Shown here in pieces: positions 5,324 through 11,630 of a DNA stretch of 16,870 bases. The notes beneath the pieces are model-generated. The model searched no databases. It saw nothing but the letters and a program-made list of their open reading frames with translations, and had not been told where the DNA came from. Location: contig JAEZJZ010000027.1 of the NCBI GenBank assembly GCA_023436245.1, forward strand, positions 1-16,870. Reading direction: 5' to 3'. The DNA is from Bacillota bacterium (lineage in GTDB: Bacteria; Bacillota; UBA994; UBA5500). Every line of letters begins with the position of its first letter. Positions within the stretch are counted from its first letter, which is position 1. The position numbers and the translations under genes were made by a program.

Positions 5324-7330
5324 ATGAAACGACCGGTCGTCGCACAGGATCTGCTCAAGTTGAAGTTCTTGGCTGATCCGCAGATCTCGCCGGATGGCAA
5401 GAAGGTTGCCTATGCGGTGGCGCATATCGACGAGAAGGAGAACAACTACAAGACCGACCTCTATCTGGTCAATTCGCAAGACAAGCAGGCTTATCGCCTG
5501 ACGAAGAACGGCAACAGCCCCGTCTGGTCTCCCGATGGCAAGAAGCTCGCCTTTATCTCAGATCGCAGCGGTAGTCGCCAGATTTGGGTGATGAATGATG
5601 GCATCGGCGAAGCCGAGCAGTTGACCACCATGCGCTATGGCGCGGGCAACGCAGTCTGGTCTCCGGACGGCAAGAAGTTGCTGTTCATCAGCGCGGTTGG
5701 CGCTGATGACAAGCCGGAGATGTTGACCAAGGAAATGGACAAGGCAGATAGGGAAAAGCAGGCCAAGGAGCGGACTGACAAGGGTTACTGGGTGGACAGC
5801 CTGCGCTACAAGTTCAACGGCGTGGGCCTCCTGCCGAAGCGCACTGGCCAAATCTGGGTGCTGGATCTGGAGACCAAGGACGTCAAGCAGTTGACCTTTG
5901 GTGACTACCAGGTGTCCAGCCCGGCCTGGGCTCCTTGCGGACAGTATATCGCCTTCACCAGCAACCGGACGCCTGAACCAGACATGGAGCCAATGATCTC
6001 CGACCTTTATCTGGTGCCGGTCACCGGCGGCGAGCTGATCAAATTGACTGAGAGCAACGGACATGCAGCTGCCCCGATCTGGTCCCTGGACGGCAAGGAG
6101 ATAGTCTACCTCTGGCATCAGGGCGAGTTCAAGGGCGCAACCCTGCCCAAGTTCCACCGCATCCCATCCAAGGGCGGCCAGCCGGTCTGCCTGAACGACG
6201 TGATGGAGCTCCCGGTCGGCGGTACCGCCAACTCCGACTCTCACCTCGGCGGCGGCTCAATGACGCCGATCTGGGCTACAAACGGCTACATCTATTTTGT
6301 AGCCGGGGATCATGGCTATGCCAACCTCTATCGTCTCTGTGCACAGGGCGGCGATGTGGAAGTCGTCAGTGAGCTTAAGGGCTCTATCTACAGCTTCAGC
6401 ATGGACAATCAGGGCAAGCACGCCGCTTTGGCTGTGGCTGAGCCGCTCACTCCTGGCGAAGTCTACAGCTTCGATCTGGACAGCAAATCAGCCGAGCGCT
6501 TGACCGCAATCAATGATGAGTTGCTCAATTCCCTGGCTCTCTCCACACCGGAAGAGTTCGCCTGCAAGGGAGTGGACGGCTGGGATCTGCAGAGCTGGAT
6601 CATGAAGCCGGCAAACTTCGAGCCTGGTAAGACCTATCCGGCGGTTCTGGAGATCCATGGCGGCCCGCACACCATGTTCGGTGATGCCTTCTTCTTCGAG
6701 TTCCAGTTGCTCTGCTCCCGCGGCTACGTTGTCGTCTACAGCAACCCGCGCGGCAGCCATGGCTATGGTCAGAAGTTCGTCGACGCCTGTCGTGGCGATT
6801 ACGGCGGGAAGGATTATGGCGATCTGATGACCGTGATGGATTGGGTCGTCGAGAACGTGGAATACGTTGACGGTGATCGTCTCGGCGTCACCGGCGGCAG
6901 CTACGGTGGCTTCATGACCAACTGGATCGTCGGTCAGACTAACCGCTTCAAGTCGGCCGTCACCCAGCGCAGCATCTCCAACTGGACCAGCTTCACCGGC
7001 GCTTCTGACATCGGCAGCTACTTCACCGAGAACGAACTGAACGCCAATCCTTGGGATGATCCTGAGCAGATGGTCAAGTTCTCTCCACTCACCTACGTGA
7101 AGAACATCGAGACTCCGCTCTTGATCATCCATGGTGAGGAAGATCTGCGCTGCCCGATCGAGCAGGCTGAGCAGTTGTATGTGTTCATGCGCCGCCTGCG
7201 CAAACAGGTGTCCTTCGTTCGCTTCCCAGGCTCCAGTCACGAGCTGTCCCGGAGCGGCAAGCCCTCCTTGCGCATTGAGCGCCTGAACGCCATCGTCGGC
7301 TGGATGGATAAGTACATTCCGCAGGCCTAA
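5324..7330 (+). CDS. S9 family serine peptidase (acylaminoacyl-peptidase-like), copy 1
   Basis: Cytoplasmic serine peptidase of the prolyl oligopeptidase clan, 668 residues, no signal peptide. Residues about 1-400 form a TolB/PD40-type beta-propeller with repeated W-S/A-P-D/C-G-K/Q units (NSPVWSPDGKKLAF, NAVWSPDGKKLLF, SPAWAPCGQYIAF). Residues about 410-668 are the alpha/beta hydrolase: oxyanion motif HGGP at 445-448, nucleophile Ser526 in GGSYGG, Asp607 in GEEDLRCP, His639 in SSHELSRSG. These fit the S9C acylaminoacyl-peptidase group, which cleaves short peptides or N-acylated residues; the actual substrate cannot be read from sequence. The ATG has an AGGAGG site 8-10 nt upstream. It is a single-gene unit, followed by a palindrome and a hairpin. 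A paralogue lies at 11631-13610. Confidence 0.96.
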   Translation: MKRPVVAQDLLKLKFLADPQISPDGKKVAYAVAHIDEKENNYKTDLYLVNSQDKQAYRLTKNGNSPVWSPDGKKLAFISDRSGSRQIWVMNDGIGEAEQLTTMRYGAGNAVWSPDGKKLLFISAVGADDKPEMLTKEMDKADREKQAKERTDKGYWVDSLRYKFNGVGLLPKRTGQIWVLDLETKDVKQLTFGDYQVSSPAWAPCGQYIAFTSNRTPEPDMEPMISDLYLVPVTGGELIKLTESNGHAAAPIWSLDGKEIVYLWHQGEFKGATLPKFHRIPSKGGQPVCLNDVMELPVGGTANSDSHLGGGSMTPIWATNGYIYFVAGDHGYANLYRLCAQGGDVEVVSELKGSIYSFSMDNQGKHAALAVAEPLTPGEVYSFDLDSKSAERLTAINDELLNSLALSTPEEFACKGVDGWDLQSWIMKPANFEPGKTYPAVLEIHGGPHTMFGDAFFFEFQLLCSRGYVVVYSNPRGSHGYGQKFVDACRGDYGGKDYGDLMTVMDWVVENVEYVDGDRLGVTGGSYGGFMTNWIVGQTNRFKSAVTQRSISNWTSFTGASDIGSYFTENELNANPWDDPEQMVKFSPLTYVKNIETPLLIIHGEEDLRCPIEQAEQLYVFMRRLRKQVSFVRFPGSSHELSRSGKPSLRIERLNAIVGWMDKYIPQA

Positions 7331-7342
7331 CCAGCCGCAGCC

Positions 7343-7369
7343 GGAACGGGGGGACAGTCCCCCCGTTCC
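7343..7369. repeat. Perfect 27-bp palindrome, copy 1
   Basis: GGAACGGGGGGAC, a single central A, then the exact reverse complement. It lies 12 bp after the S9 peptidase stop. There is no T-run after it, so it is not a classic terminator. A near-identical palindrome lies at 7691-7717, on the other side of the glutaredoxin-like gene. Confidence 0.85.
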
Positions 7370-7389
7370 ATTAACTCGAACAAAGAAGC

Positions 7390-7425
7390 AGGCCGACCTG
7401 GTTCCAACGTGAACCGGGTCGGCCT
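7390..7425. terminator. Bidirectional terminator between S9 peptidase and glutaredoxin genes
   Basis: AGGCCGACCTGGTTC and GAACCGGGTCGGCCT form a 15-bp stem with one G-U pair around CAACGT. It is followed by TTTG on the plus strand and GCTTCTTTG on the minus strand. It sits at the tail-to-tail junction of two convergent genes and can serve both. Confidence 0.8.
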
Positions 7426-7431
7426 TTGTGC

Positions 7432-7671
7432 TCACTTTTGCCCGTACTTTCCTTCCAGATAAGCTATTGCCTTGTCGTCATCGTCAGCGATAATCACATC
7501 GCCGTCGACCAGCACCGGTACAGAAGGCTGACCGCTGACGGCGATCACCTCCTGCCGCTCGGACTTCTCGCGTGGCACGTCAATCTTCTCATACTCCAGA
7601 TTCAGTTCGGACAGTTTCTCCCGCACGCGGCGGCAGTAGGGGCAATGCTCCAGGTTATACAGTTTGATCAT
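7432..7671 (-). CDS. Glutaredoxin-like thiol-disulfide protein
   Basis: A 79-residue thioredoxin-fold protein. The beta strand MIKLYNL leads into the redox motif CPYC (Cys10, Cys13), followed by a helix (RRVREKLSEL). The cis-proline motif SVPVLVDGD and the C-terminal DDDDKAIAYLEGKY helix complete the minimal glutaredoxin/NrdH fold. The motif EYEKIDVPREKSERQEVIAVSGQPSVPVL is glutaredoxin-like. It probably reduces disulfides or glutathione-type adducts in the cytoplasm; the partner reductase is unknown. The chosen ATG has AAAGGAG at 8 nt; a longer version starting at 7719 would run through the palindrome and is rejected. It is downstream of the HpaI-type aldolase gene, 56 bp apart, with the second palindrome in that gap. 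Confidence 0.93.
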   Translation of the reverse strand: MIKLYNLEHCPYCRRVREKLSELNLEYEKIDVPREKSERQEVIAVSGQPSVPVLVDGDVIIADDDDKAIAYLEGKYGQK

Positions 7672-7690
7672 CTTTCGCACTCCTTTCGGT

Positions 7691-7717
7691 GGAACGAGGG
7701 GACTGTCCCCTCGTTCC
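7691..7717. repeat. Perfect 27-bp palindrome, copy 2
   Basis: GGAACGAGGGGAC, central T, then the exact reverse complement. Against copy 1 there are three differences. Two of them are the two halves of one base pair (G-C versus A-T), so the palindrome is preserved; the third is the central base. CATT follows both copies. It lies between the aldolase stop and the glutaredoxin ribosome site. Confidence 0.85.
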
Positions 7718-7727
7718 ATTCTGTGCC

Positions 7728-8489
7728 CTATTGGTTCGACTGATGCAGAGTTTTCACCAGTGTGTGCATCGCCTGACTGATCAGCAAGGTGTCAATGCTC
7801 ACGCCCATGAAACTGTAACCCAGCGTCTTGGCGCTGGCAATGGCTGAGGCAGTGCCGGCGAAGGTGCCAAAGGGAATGCGATGCTGCTTAGCTGTCTTCG
7901 CGATCTCGGCCAGTGCGCTCTGCACCTGCGGGTGGTCGACCTGACCCGGGATACCCAGGGATTGGGATAGGTCGTAGGGCCCGACGAAGATCGCGTCCAG
8001 CCCGGCGCAGCCTAGAATGTTGGGCAGGTCATGCATCGCGGCCTCGCCCTCAACCTGGGCGATGATCACACTTTCCCGGTTGGCGTTTTGCAGGTAGTCT
8101 TCCCTCGGCCGCAGGCCGTAGTTCGCCGCCCGTACGGCAGGATGCACTCCCCGTTCGCCGAGAGGGGAGAAGCGGCAGGCCTTGATGATCGGTAGTACTT
8201 GGCAGGCATTGTTCACCTGCGGGATGATTACGCCGTCCACCGCCTGGTCCATGGCTTGCGCGGCGTCTTTCGGTGACGGTTCCGTCAGACGATAGTAGAC
8301 TGCCAGCTCGGGGTTCTGCGCTTTGGCTGCCACCAGCAGCGGATAGATGCCAGTCGGCGGAATGCGACCGTGTTCGCCGTCCAGGACGATGAAGTCGAAT
8401 CCGGCCAAAGCCGCCATTTCTGCGAGTTCCGGGCAGGGCAGTCCGATGAACAGACCAAATTCCGGCCTATCCGGTCGTGGACTAAGCAT
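7728..8489 (-). CDS. HpaI/HpcH-type class II 2-oxo-acid aldolase
   Basis: A 253-residue metal-dependent aldolase of the HpcH/HpaI (citrate lyase beta-like) family. Such enzymes cleave 2-keto-4-hydroxy acids to pyruvate and an aldehyde; relatives include 4-hydroxy-2-oxoheptanedioate aldolase and 2-dehydro-3-deoxyglucarate aldolase. Visible active-site features: LDGEHG with His40 as likely base, Arg67 in YYRLTEP, Glu147 in AQVEGEA and Asp173 in VGPYDLS as likely metal ligands. SPLGERG is the usual substrate-binding loop. Length is normal for the family. The ATG lies inside the end of ridA (8-bp overlap), with only a weak GTGAAAG ribosome site, so translation probably depends on ridA. The exact substrate cannot be assigned. 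Confidence 0.94.
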   Translation of the reverse strand: MLSPRPDRPEFGLFIGLPCPELAEMAALAGFDFIVLDGEHGRIPPTGIYPLLVAAKAQNPELAVYYRLTEPSPKDAAQAMDQAVDGVIIPQVNNACQVLPIIKACRFSPLGERGVHPAVRAANYGLRPREDYLQNANRESVIIAQVEGEAAMHDLPNILGCAGLDAIFVGPYDLSQSLGIPGQVDHPQVQSALAEIAKTAKQHRIPFGTFAGTASAIASAKTLGYSFMGVSIDTLLISQAMHTLVKTLHQSNQ

Positions 8490-8934
8490 CTTTCACGACC
8501 ACGAGCATCTCCACTTCCACAGCGATGCCGTTCGGCAGTTCTGGCGCTCCGATGGCCGAGCGAGCGTGACGGCCAGCTTGTCCGAAGACCTCCACCAGCA
8601 GATCAGACGCGCCGTTCATCACCGCGGGCTGCTGCACGAAGCCTGGGGCGCTGGTCACAAAGCCGAGTACCTTGAACACCTTCTCCACTCTGTCCAGGGT
8701 GCCGAGCTCGGCCTGAATGCAGGCCAGGCAGCGCAACGCCGCCTCCCGCGCAGCTGCGTAACCCATGTCAACACTCAGGTCATCCCCCAACTTGCCGACC
8801 ACATCGCGCGATCCCTGGCCAGACGTGTAGAGCAAGTTACCAGTCCGGTTCACGGGTATGTAGTTGCCTAGCGACTTCGGGACCTCTGGCAGAGTGATGC
8901 CCTTCTCCTGTAGCAGTTGTTCGATTCTTCCCAT
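8482..8934 (-). CDS. RidA family (YjgF/UK114) protein
   Basis: A 150-residue member of the Rid family. The best-known members hydrolyse reactive enamine/imine intermediates released by PLP enzymes, giving 2-oxo acids and ammonia. It has the N-terminal GNYIPVNRTGNLLYTSGQ strand pair, and Arg125 in HARSAIGAPELPNG, which matches the conserved carboxylate-binding arginine, followed by VEVE. At about 150 residues it belongs to the longer Rid subgroup rather than the ~128-residue RidA proper, so imine hydrolase activity is likely but not certain. The ATG has AAGGAGG at 8 nt. First gene of the minus-strand unit ridA-aldolase(-glutaredoxin), divergent from the patatin gene. Confidence 0.94.
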   Translation of the reverse strand: MGRIEQLLQEKGITLPEVPKSLGNYIPVNRTGNLLYTSGQGSRDVVGKLGDDLSVDMGYAAAREAALRCLACIQAELGTLDRVEKVFKVLGFVTSAPGFVQQPAVMNGASDLLVEVFGQAGRHARSAIGAPELPNGIAVEVEMLVVVKDA

Positions 8935-8988
8935 TGTCCACGCCTCCTTGTTGAGTTATGCTTCTGCATTAATACGCCTCTTGATGCT

Positions 8989-9017
8989 CGTTCACCTGTT
9001 CAGCACGAACAGGAACG
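8989..9017. promoter_or_regulatory. Inverted repeat in the ridA/patatin divergent gap
   Basis: CCTGTTC (8995-9001) and GAACAGG (9007-9013) flank AGCAC. Outer CGTT (8989-8992) and AACG (9014-9017) extend the pairing across a 2-base bulge. No T-run follows. It could be an operator for the divergent genes or a leader hairpin of ridA. No convincing promoter was seen in the 220-bp gap. Confidence 0.35.
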
Positions 9018-9154
9018 AGAAACTCGCTCGGCAAGATTGGGTTTTTGGGAGCACTCGCAACTGAGCGGGCGGCTCGCCTAGCTCCGGCACTGGACACGGC
9101 AGCAACTTGATTCGGCCACCACACCCGCGCATAGAGAGTATTGAGGTGATCAGA

Positions 9155-10051
9155 GTGCGAGTACAGATTGGCGCGAAGCGCCTGGGGGTGGCGCTCGGGG
9201 CGGGTGGCTTGCGCGGGGCGATTCACATCGGTGTGTTGCGCAGCCTGGAGAGGCACGGAATTGCTGTCCAGGCCCTGTCCGGAAGCAGCGCCGGAGCGAT
9301 TGTCGCAGCCTTCAGTGCGGTCGGCTATTCATCAGCGGAGATGGAGTCCTTGGTGCTGTCGCTCGATGCCAAGCAGCTCTACGATCCAAATCTGAGTTGG
9401 CGTTCTCTGTTAGGCTTGACCGCAAACGCCTTGCTTTCCTTCCTGCGTATTCCTGAGCGTTACCGCCTGCCATTTCCGACCGGGTTGTTGCAGGGAACGC
9501 TTTGGCTGGATTGGCTCTATCGACAGTTGGGTGTGACCACGGTAGCGGAGGCGCAACTGCCACTGGCCATCCTGGCGGCTGACATCGACAGCGGTGAGGC
9601 AGTCGTCTTCTCGCAACTAGCGGAGTTGGCTGAGGTCGTGATGCCCGACCAACCCCTGGCCCTAGCCGTTCGTGCCAGCTCCGCCATTCCAGGCGTGTTT
9701 TCGCCCGCCTACGTGTCTGGTCGCACCTTGGTTGACGGAGGTGTGAAGGCCAGTGTGCCAGCCGAGCTGGTGCGCGGGCTGGGAGCGGATACTGTCCTGG
9801 CAGTAGACCTCGGCGCCGTCGAGCGGGACGATCTGGCAGACAATATTTACGAGATCATTTCCCAGTCCTTGGACATCATGGGGGAAGAGCTGACCACATA
9901 CCAACTGCAGGGCACAGCCGACCTGGTCATTCGGCCGGTGGTGCAGAATGTCTCTCTCACCGATTTCGATCGCATTCCGGAGTTAATTCGTTTGGGGGAG
10001 CAGACTATGGATCAGGCTATCCCGGCTCTGCGCCGATTACTGGCCAGATGA
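9155..10051 (+). CDS. Patatin-like phospholipase
   Basis: A 298-residue patatin-fold lipid acyl hydrolase of the RssA/YlbK type. The oxyanion loop is GAGGLRG (15-21). The nucleophile is Ser45 in GSSAG, and the dyad aspartate is Asp194 in LVDGGV. No signal peptide or membrane helix is seen, so it is probably cytoplasmic or peripheral at the membrane. The reading frame is open back to a TTG at 9107. The GTG at 9155, however, is preceded by GAGGTGAT, a perfect match to the 16S 3' end with GAGG 8 nt away, and it removes an atypical proline-rich N-terminus. Length and motif order are normal. The physiological substrate is unknown. It is followed after 91 bp by the decarboxylase beta subunit gene. 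Confidence 0.93.
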   Translation: MRVQIGAKRLGVALGAGGLRGAIHIGVLRSLERHGIAVQALSGSSAGAIVAAFSAVGYSSAEMESLVLSLDAKQLYDPNLSWRSLLGLTANALLSFLRIPERYRLPFPTGLLQGTLWLDWLYRQLGVTTVAEAQLPLAILAADIDSGEAVVFSQLAELAEVVMPDQPLALAVRASSAIPGVFSPAYVSGRTLVDGGVKASVPAELVRGLGADTVLAVDLGAVERDDLADNIYEIISQSLDIMGEELTTYQLQGTADLVIRPVVQNVSLTDFDRIPELIRLGEQTMDQAIPALRRLLAR

Positions 10052-10097
10052 AGTGGTAACTGAGCTCCTCATCTGATAAAATCGAGGTAATCAAGCA

Positions 10098-10116
10098 GTT
10101 GCATTATGTATGCAAC
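10098..10116. promoter_or_regulatory. Inverted repeat upstream of the decarboxylase beta gene
   Basis: GTTGCAT and ATGCAAC flank TATGT, 26 bp before the chosen ATG. It could be an operator or a small leader hairpin. A weaker repeat, CAGATGA/TCATCTG (10045-10051 and 10069-10075), sits at the patatin stop. Confidence 0.3.
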
Positions 10117-10142
10117 CGCTGTCAGGCATCGGAGGTATGAAC

Positions 10143-11243
10143 ATGCAAGATCTGTTGCTCGGATTCCAGCGATTCACTTGGGGAAACGCCGTCATGTTTC
10201 TAGTGGGTGGACTGCTGATCTACTTGGCCATCAAGAAGGACTACGAACCGATGTTGTTGTTGCCCATCGGCTTCGGCGCCATCCTGGCTAACATACCGCT
10301 CTCTTCGGCCATTGGCGAGGAGGGCTTTTTGACCGTACTCTTTCGAGCCGGGATCGCTAACGAGTTGTTTCCCGTGCTCATCTTCATCGCGGTTGGCGCG
10401 ATGATCGACTTTACCCCGCTGCTGCAGAATCCGGGGCTGCTCTTTTTTGGGGCAGCCGCTCAGTTCGGCATCTTTTTCACCATGGGCTTTGCAGCGCTGG
10501 TGGGCTTCACCCTCAAGCAATCGGCCTCCATCGGCATCATCGGCGCGGCCGATGGACCGACTTCCATCTACGTTGCCGCCAGATTGGCGCGCGAGTATTT
10601 GGGACCGATCACAGTAGCTGCCTACTCCTACATGGCGCTGGTCCCGATCATTCAGCCGCCGGTGATTAAAGCGCTGACCACTCCCGCCGAGCGCCGCATC
10701 CGCATGGAGTACAACTTCAGCAACATCCCGAAGTGGGTGCGCATTCTCTTCCCGATTCTGGTCACCGTGGTGGCCGGCATCATCGCCCCGATCAGCGTTG
10801 CACTGATCGGCTCACTGATGTTCGGCAACCTGATTCGCGAGTGTGGGGTGCTGGAGCGGCTCTCCAAGACGGCTCAAAACGAACTGTCCAATCTGGTCAC
10901 TCTGCTGCTCGGCATCACCATCGGGTCCACCATGACCGCCGAGGCGTTCCTCAAGGCAGACACCCTGATGATCATCGGCATGGGTCTCCTGGCGTTCATC
11001 TTCGATACCGCTGGTGGCGTCATCTTTGCCAAGGTGCTCAACCTGTTCTTGCCGAAGAAGATCAACCCCATGGTTGGTGCGGCCGGGATTTCCGCTTTCC
11101 CGATGTCCGCGCGCGTCATCCACAAGCTTGGTCAGAAGGAAGACCCCAACAACTACCTATTGATGCCGGCCATCGCCGCTAATGTTGCCGGGCAAATCGG
11201 CTCCATCATCGCCGGTGGGCTGATTCTCGCTCTGGTTAAGTGA
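10143..11243 (+). CDS. Sodium-translocating decarboxylase beta subunit (OadB/GcdB/MmdB)
   Basis: A 366-residue integral membrane protein, the sodium channel/decarboxylation subunit of biotin-dependent decarboxylases acting on oxaloacetate, methylmalonyl-CoA or glutaconyl-CoA. It releases CO2 from carboxybiotin and exports Na+. Eight to ten hydrophobic segments are present. Family hallmarks: GAADGPTSIYVA with Asp137 (the equivalent region carries the key Na+-binding aspartate in OadB), MALVPIIQPPVIKALT, GITIGSTMTAEAFL, and PAIAANVAGQIGSIIAGG near the C-terminus. Length fits the ~375-residue form. The ATG at 10143 has GGAGG at 7 nt; the ATG at 10137 is too close and that at 10110 lacks a site. 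A 39-aa gamma-like subunit follows directly. Alpha and biotin-carrier subunits are not in the window, so the substrate cannot be named. Confidence 0.96.
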   Translation: MQDLLLGFQRFTWGNAVMFLVGGLLIYLAIKKDYEPMLLLPIGFGAILANIPLSSAIGEEGFLTVLFRAGIANELFPVLIFIAVGAMIDFTPLLQNPGLLFFGAAAQFGIFFTMGFAALVGFTLKQSASIGIIGAADGPTSIYVAARLAREYLGPITVAAYSYMALVPIIQPPVIKALTTPAERRIRMEYNFSNIPKWVRILFPILVTVVAGIIAPISVALIGSLMFGNLIRECGVLERLSKTAQNELSNLVTLLLGITIGSTMTAEAFLKADTLMIIGMGLLAFIFDTAGGVIFAKVLNLFLPKKINPMVGAAGISAFPMSARVIHKLGQKEDPNNYLLMPAIAANVAGQIGSIIAGGLILALVK

Positions 11244-11255
11244 GGTGAACTAACG

Positions 11256-11375
11256 ATGGCGTTCAGCGAAGTGCTCAAAGTGACCGCGATTGCCTATCCG
11301 ACCATCTTTGTGGTGATGATCGTCTTCTTCATCATGATCAAGGTGTTGGGAAACATCTCTCCCGGAGCAAAATAG
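11256..11375 (+). CDS. OadG-related small membrane subunit, 39 aa
   Basis: A 39-codon ORF 12 bp after the beta-subunit stop, with GAGGTGA overlapping that stop as the ribosome site (10 nt to ATG). It has a short polar N-terminus (MAFSEVLKV), one long hydrophobic helix (about residues 10-30, ending IVFFIMIKVLG) and a short GNISPGAK tail. Position and shape match the minimal OadG-like gamma subunits that stabilise the beta subunit in sodium-pumping decarboxylases. The long Pro/Ala-rich and zinc-binding tail of full OadG is absent. A strong terminator follows 8 bp later, ending the two-gene operon. The assignment rests on context and topology; it is too short for a confident sequence match. Confidence 0.8.
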   Translation: MAFSEVLKVTAIAYPTIFVVMIVFFIMIKVLGNISPGAK

Positions 11376-11383
11376 CTGCCCCT

Positions 11384-11417
11384 GCACCCGGCCACGAGAG
11401 TGGCTGGGTGCTTTCTT
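11384..11417 (+). terminator. Intrinsic terminator of the decarboxylase operon
   Basis: GCACCCGGCCAC and GTGGCTGGGTGC form a 12-bp stem with one G-U pair around a GAGA tetraloop, followed by TTTCTT. Confidence 0.9.
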
Positions 11418-11521
11418 ACGCATGCCGAAATTTTGCTCGTTCGCGGGAGGGAATTTTCCGTCGGCGGTGTATTAATATATAAGGTACCAGCTGATTTTCG
11501 TGCCGAGAATCACCTTATTGA

Positions 11522-11555
11522 GATCGCAGGTCTCGATCGCAGGTCTGCGACCTGC
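11522..11555. repeat. Tandem direct repeat plus inverted repeat upstream of S9 peptidase 2
   Basis: GATCGCAGGTCT occurs twice with a 13-bp period (11522-11533, 11535-11546). Its GCAGGTC core is followed by the complementary GACCTGC (11549-11555). Either GCAGGTC copy can pair with GACCTGC, so two exclusive hairpins are possible. It lies about 75 bp before the start of the peptidase gene in a 255-bp gap, in which no clear -35/-10 pair was found (only an AT-rich TATTAATATATAA at about 11470). Confidence 0.5.
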
Positions 11556-11630
11556 TGGTATGCACGGACTGGTTTGCGGCAGAGGGCACTCTGTCACACA
11601 GAATAATCACACTAGGGAGGTCTTGATTCA

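Noticed and set aside
5558..6244. A 228-codon ORF antisense to the peptidase propeller
   Set aside because: Overlaps a certain gene throughout and shows no independent coding evidence.
6488..7435. A 315-codon ORF antisense to S9 peptidase 1
   Set aside because: A shadow of a strongly coding plus-strand frame; no ribosome site or recognisable domain, and a similar shadow (12492-13526) appears opposite the paralogue, as expected from shared codon use.
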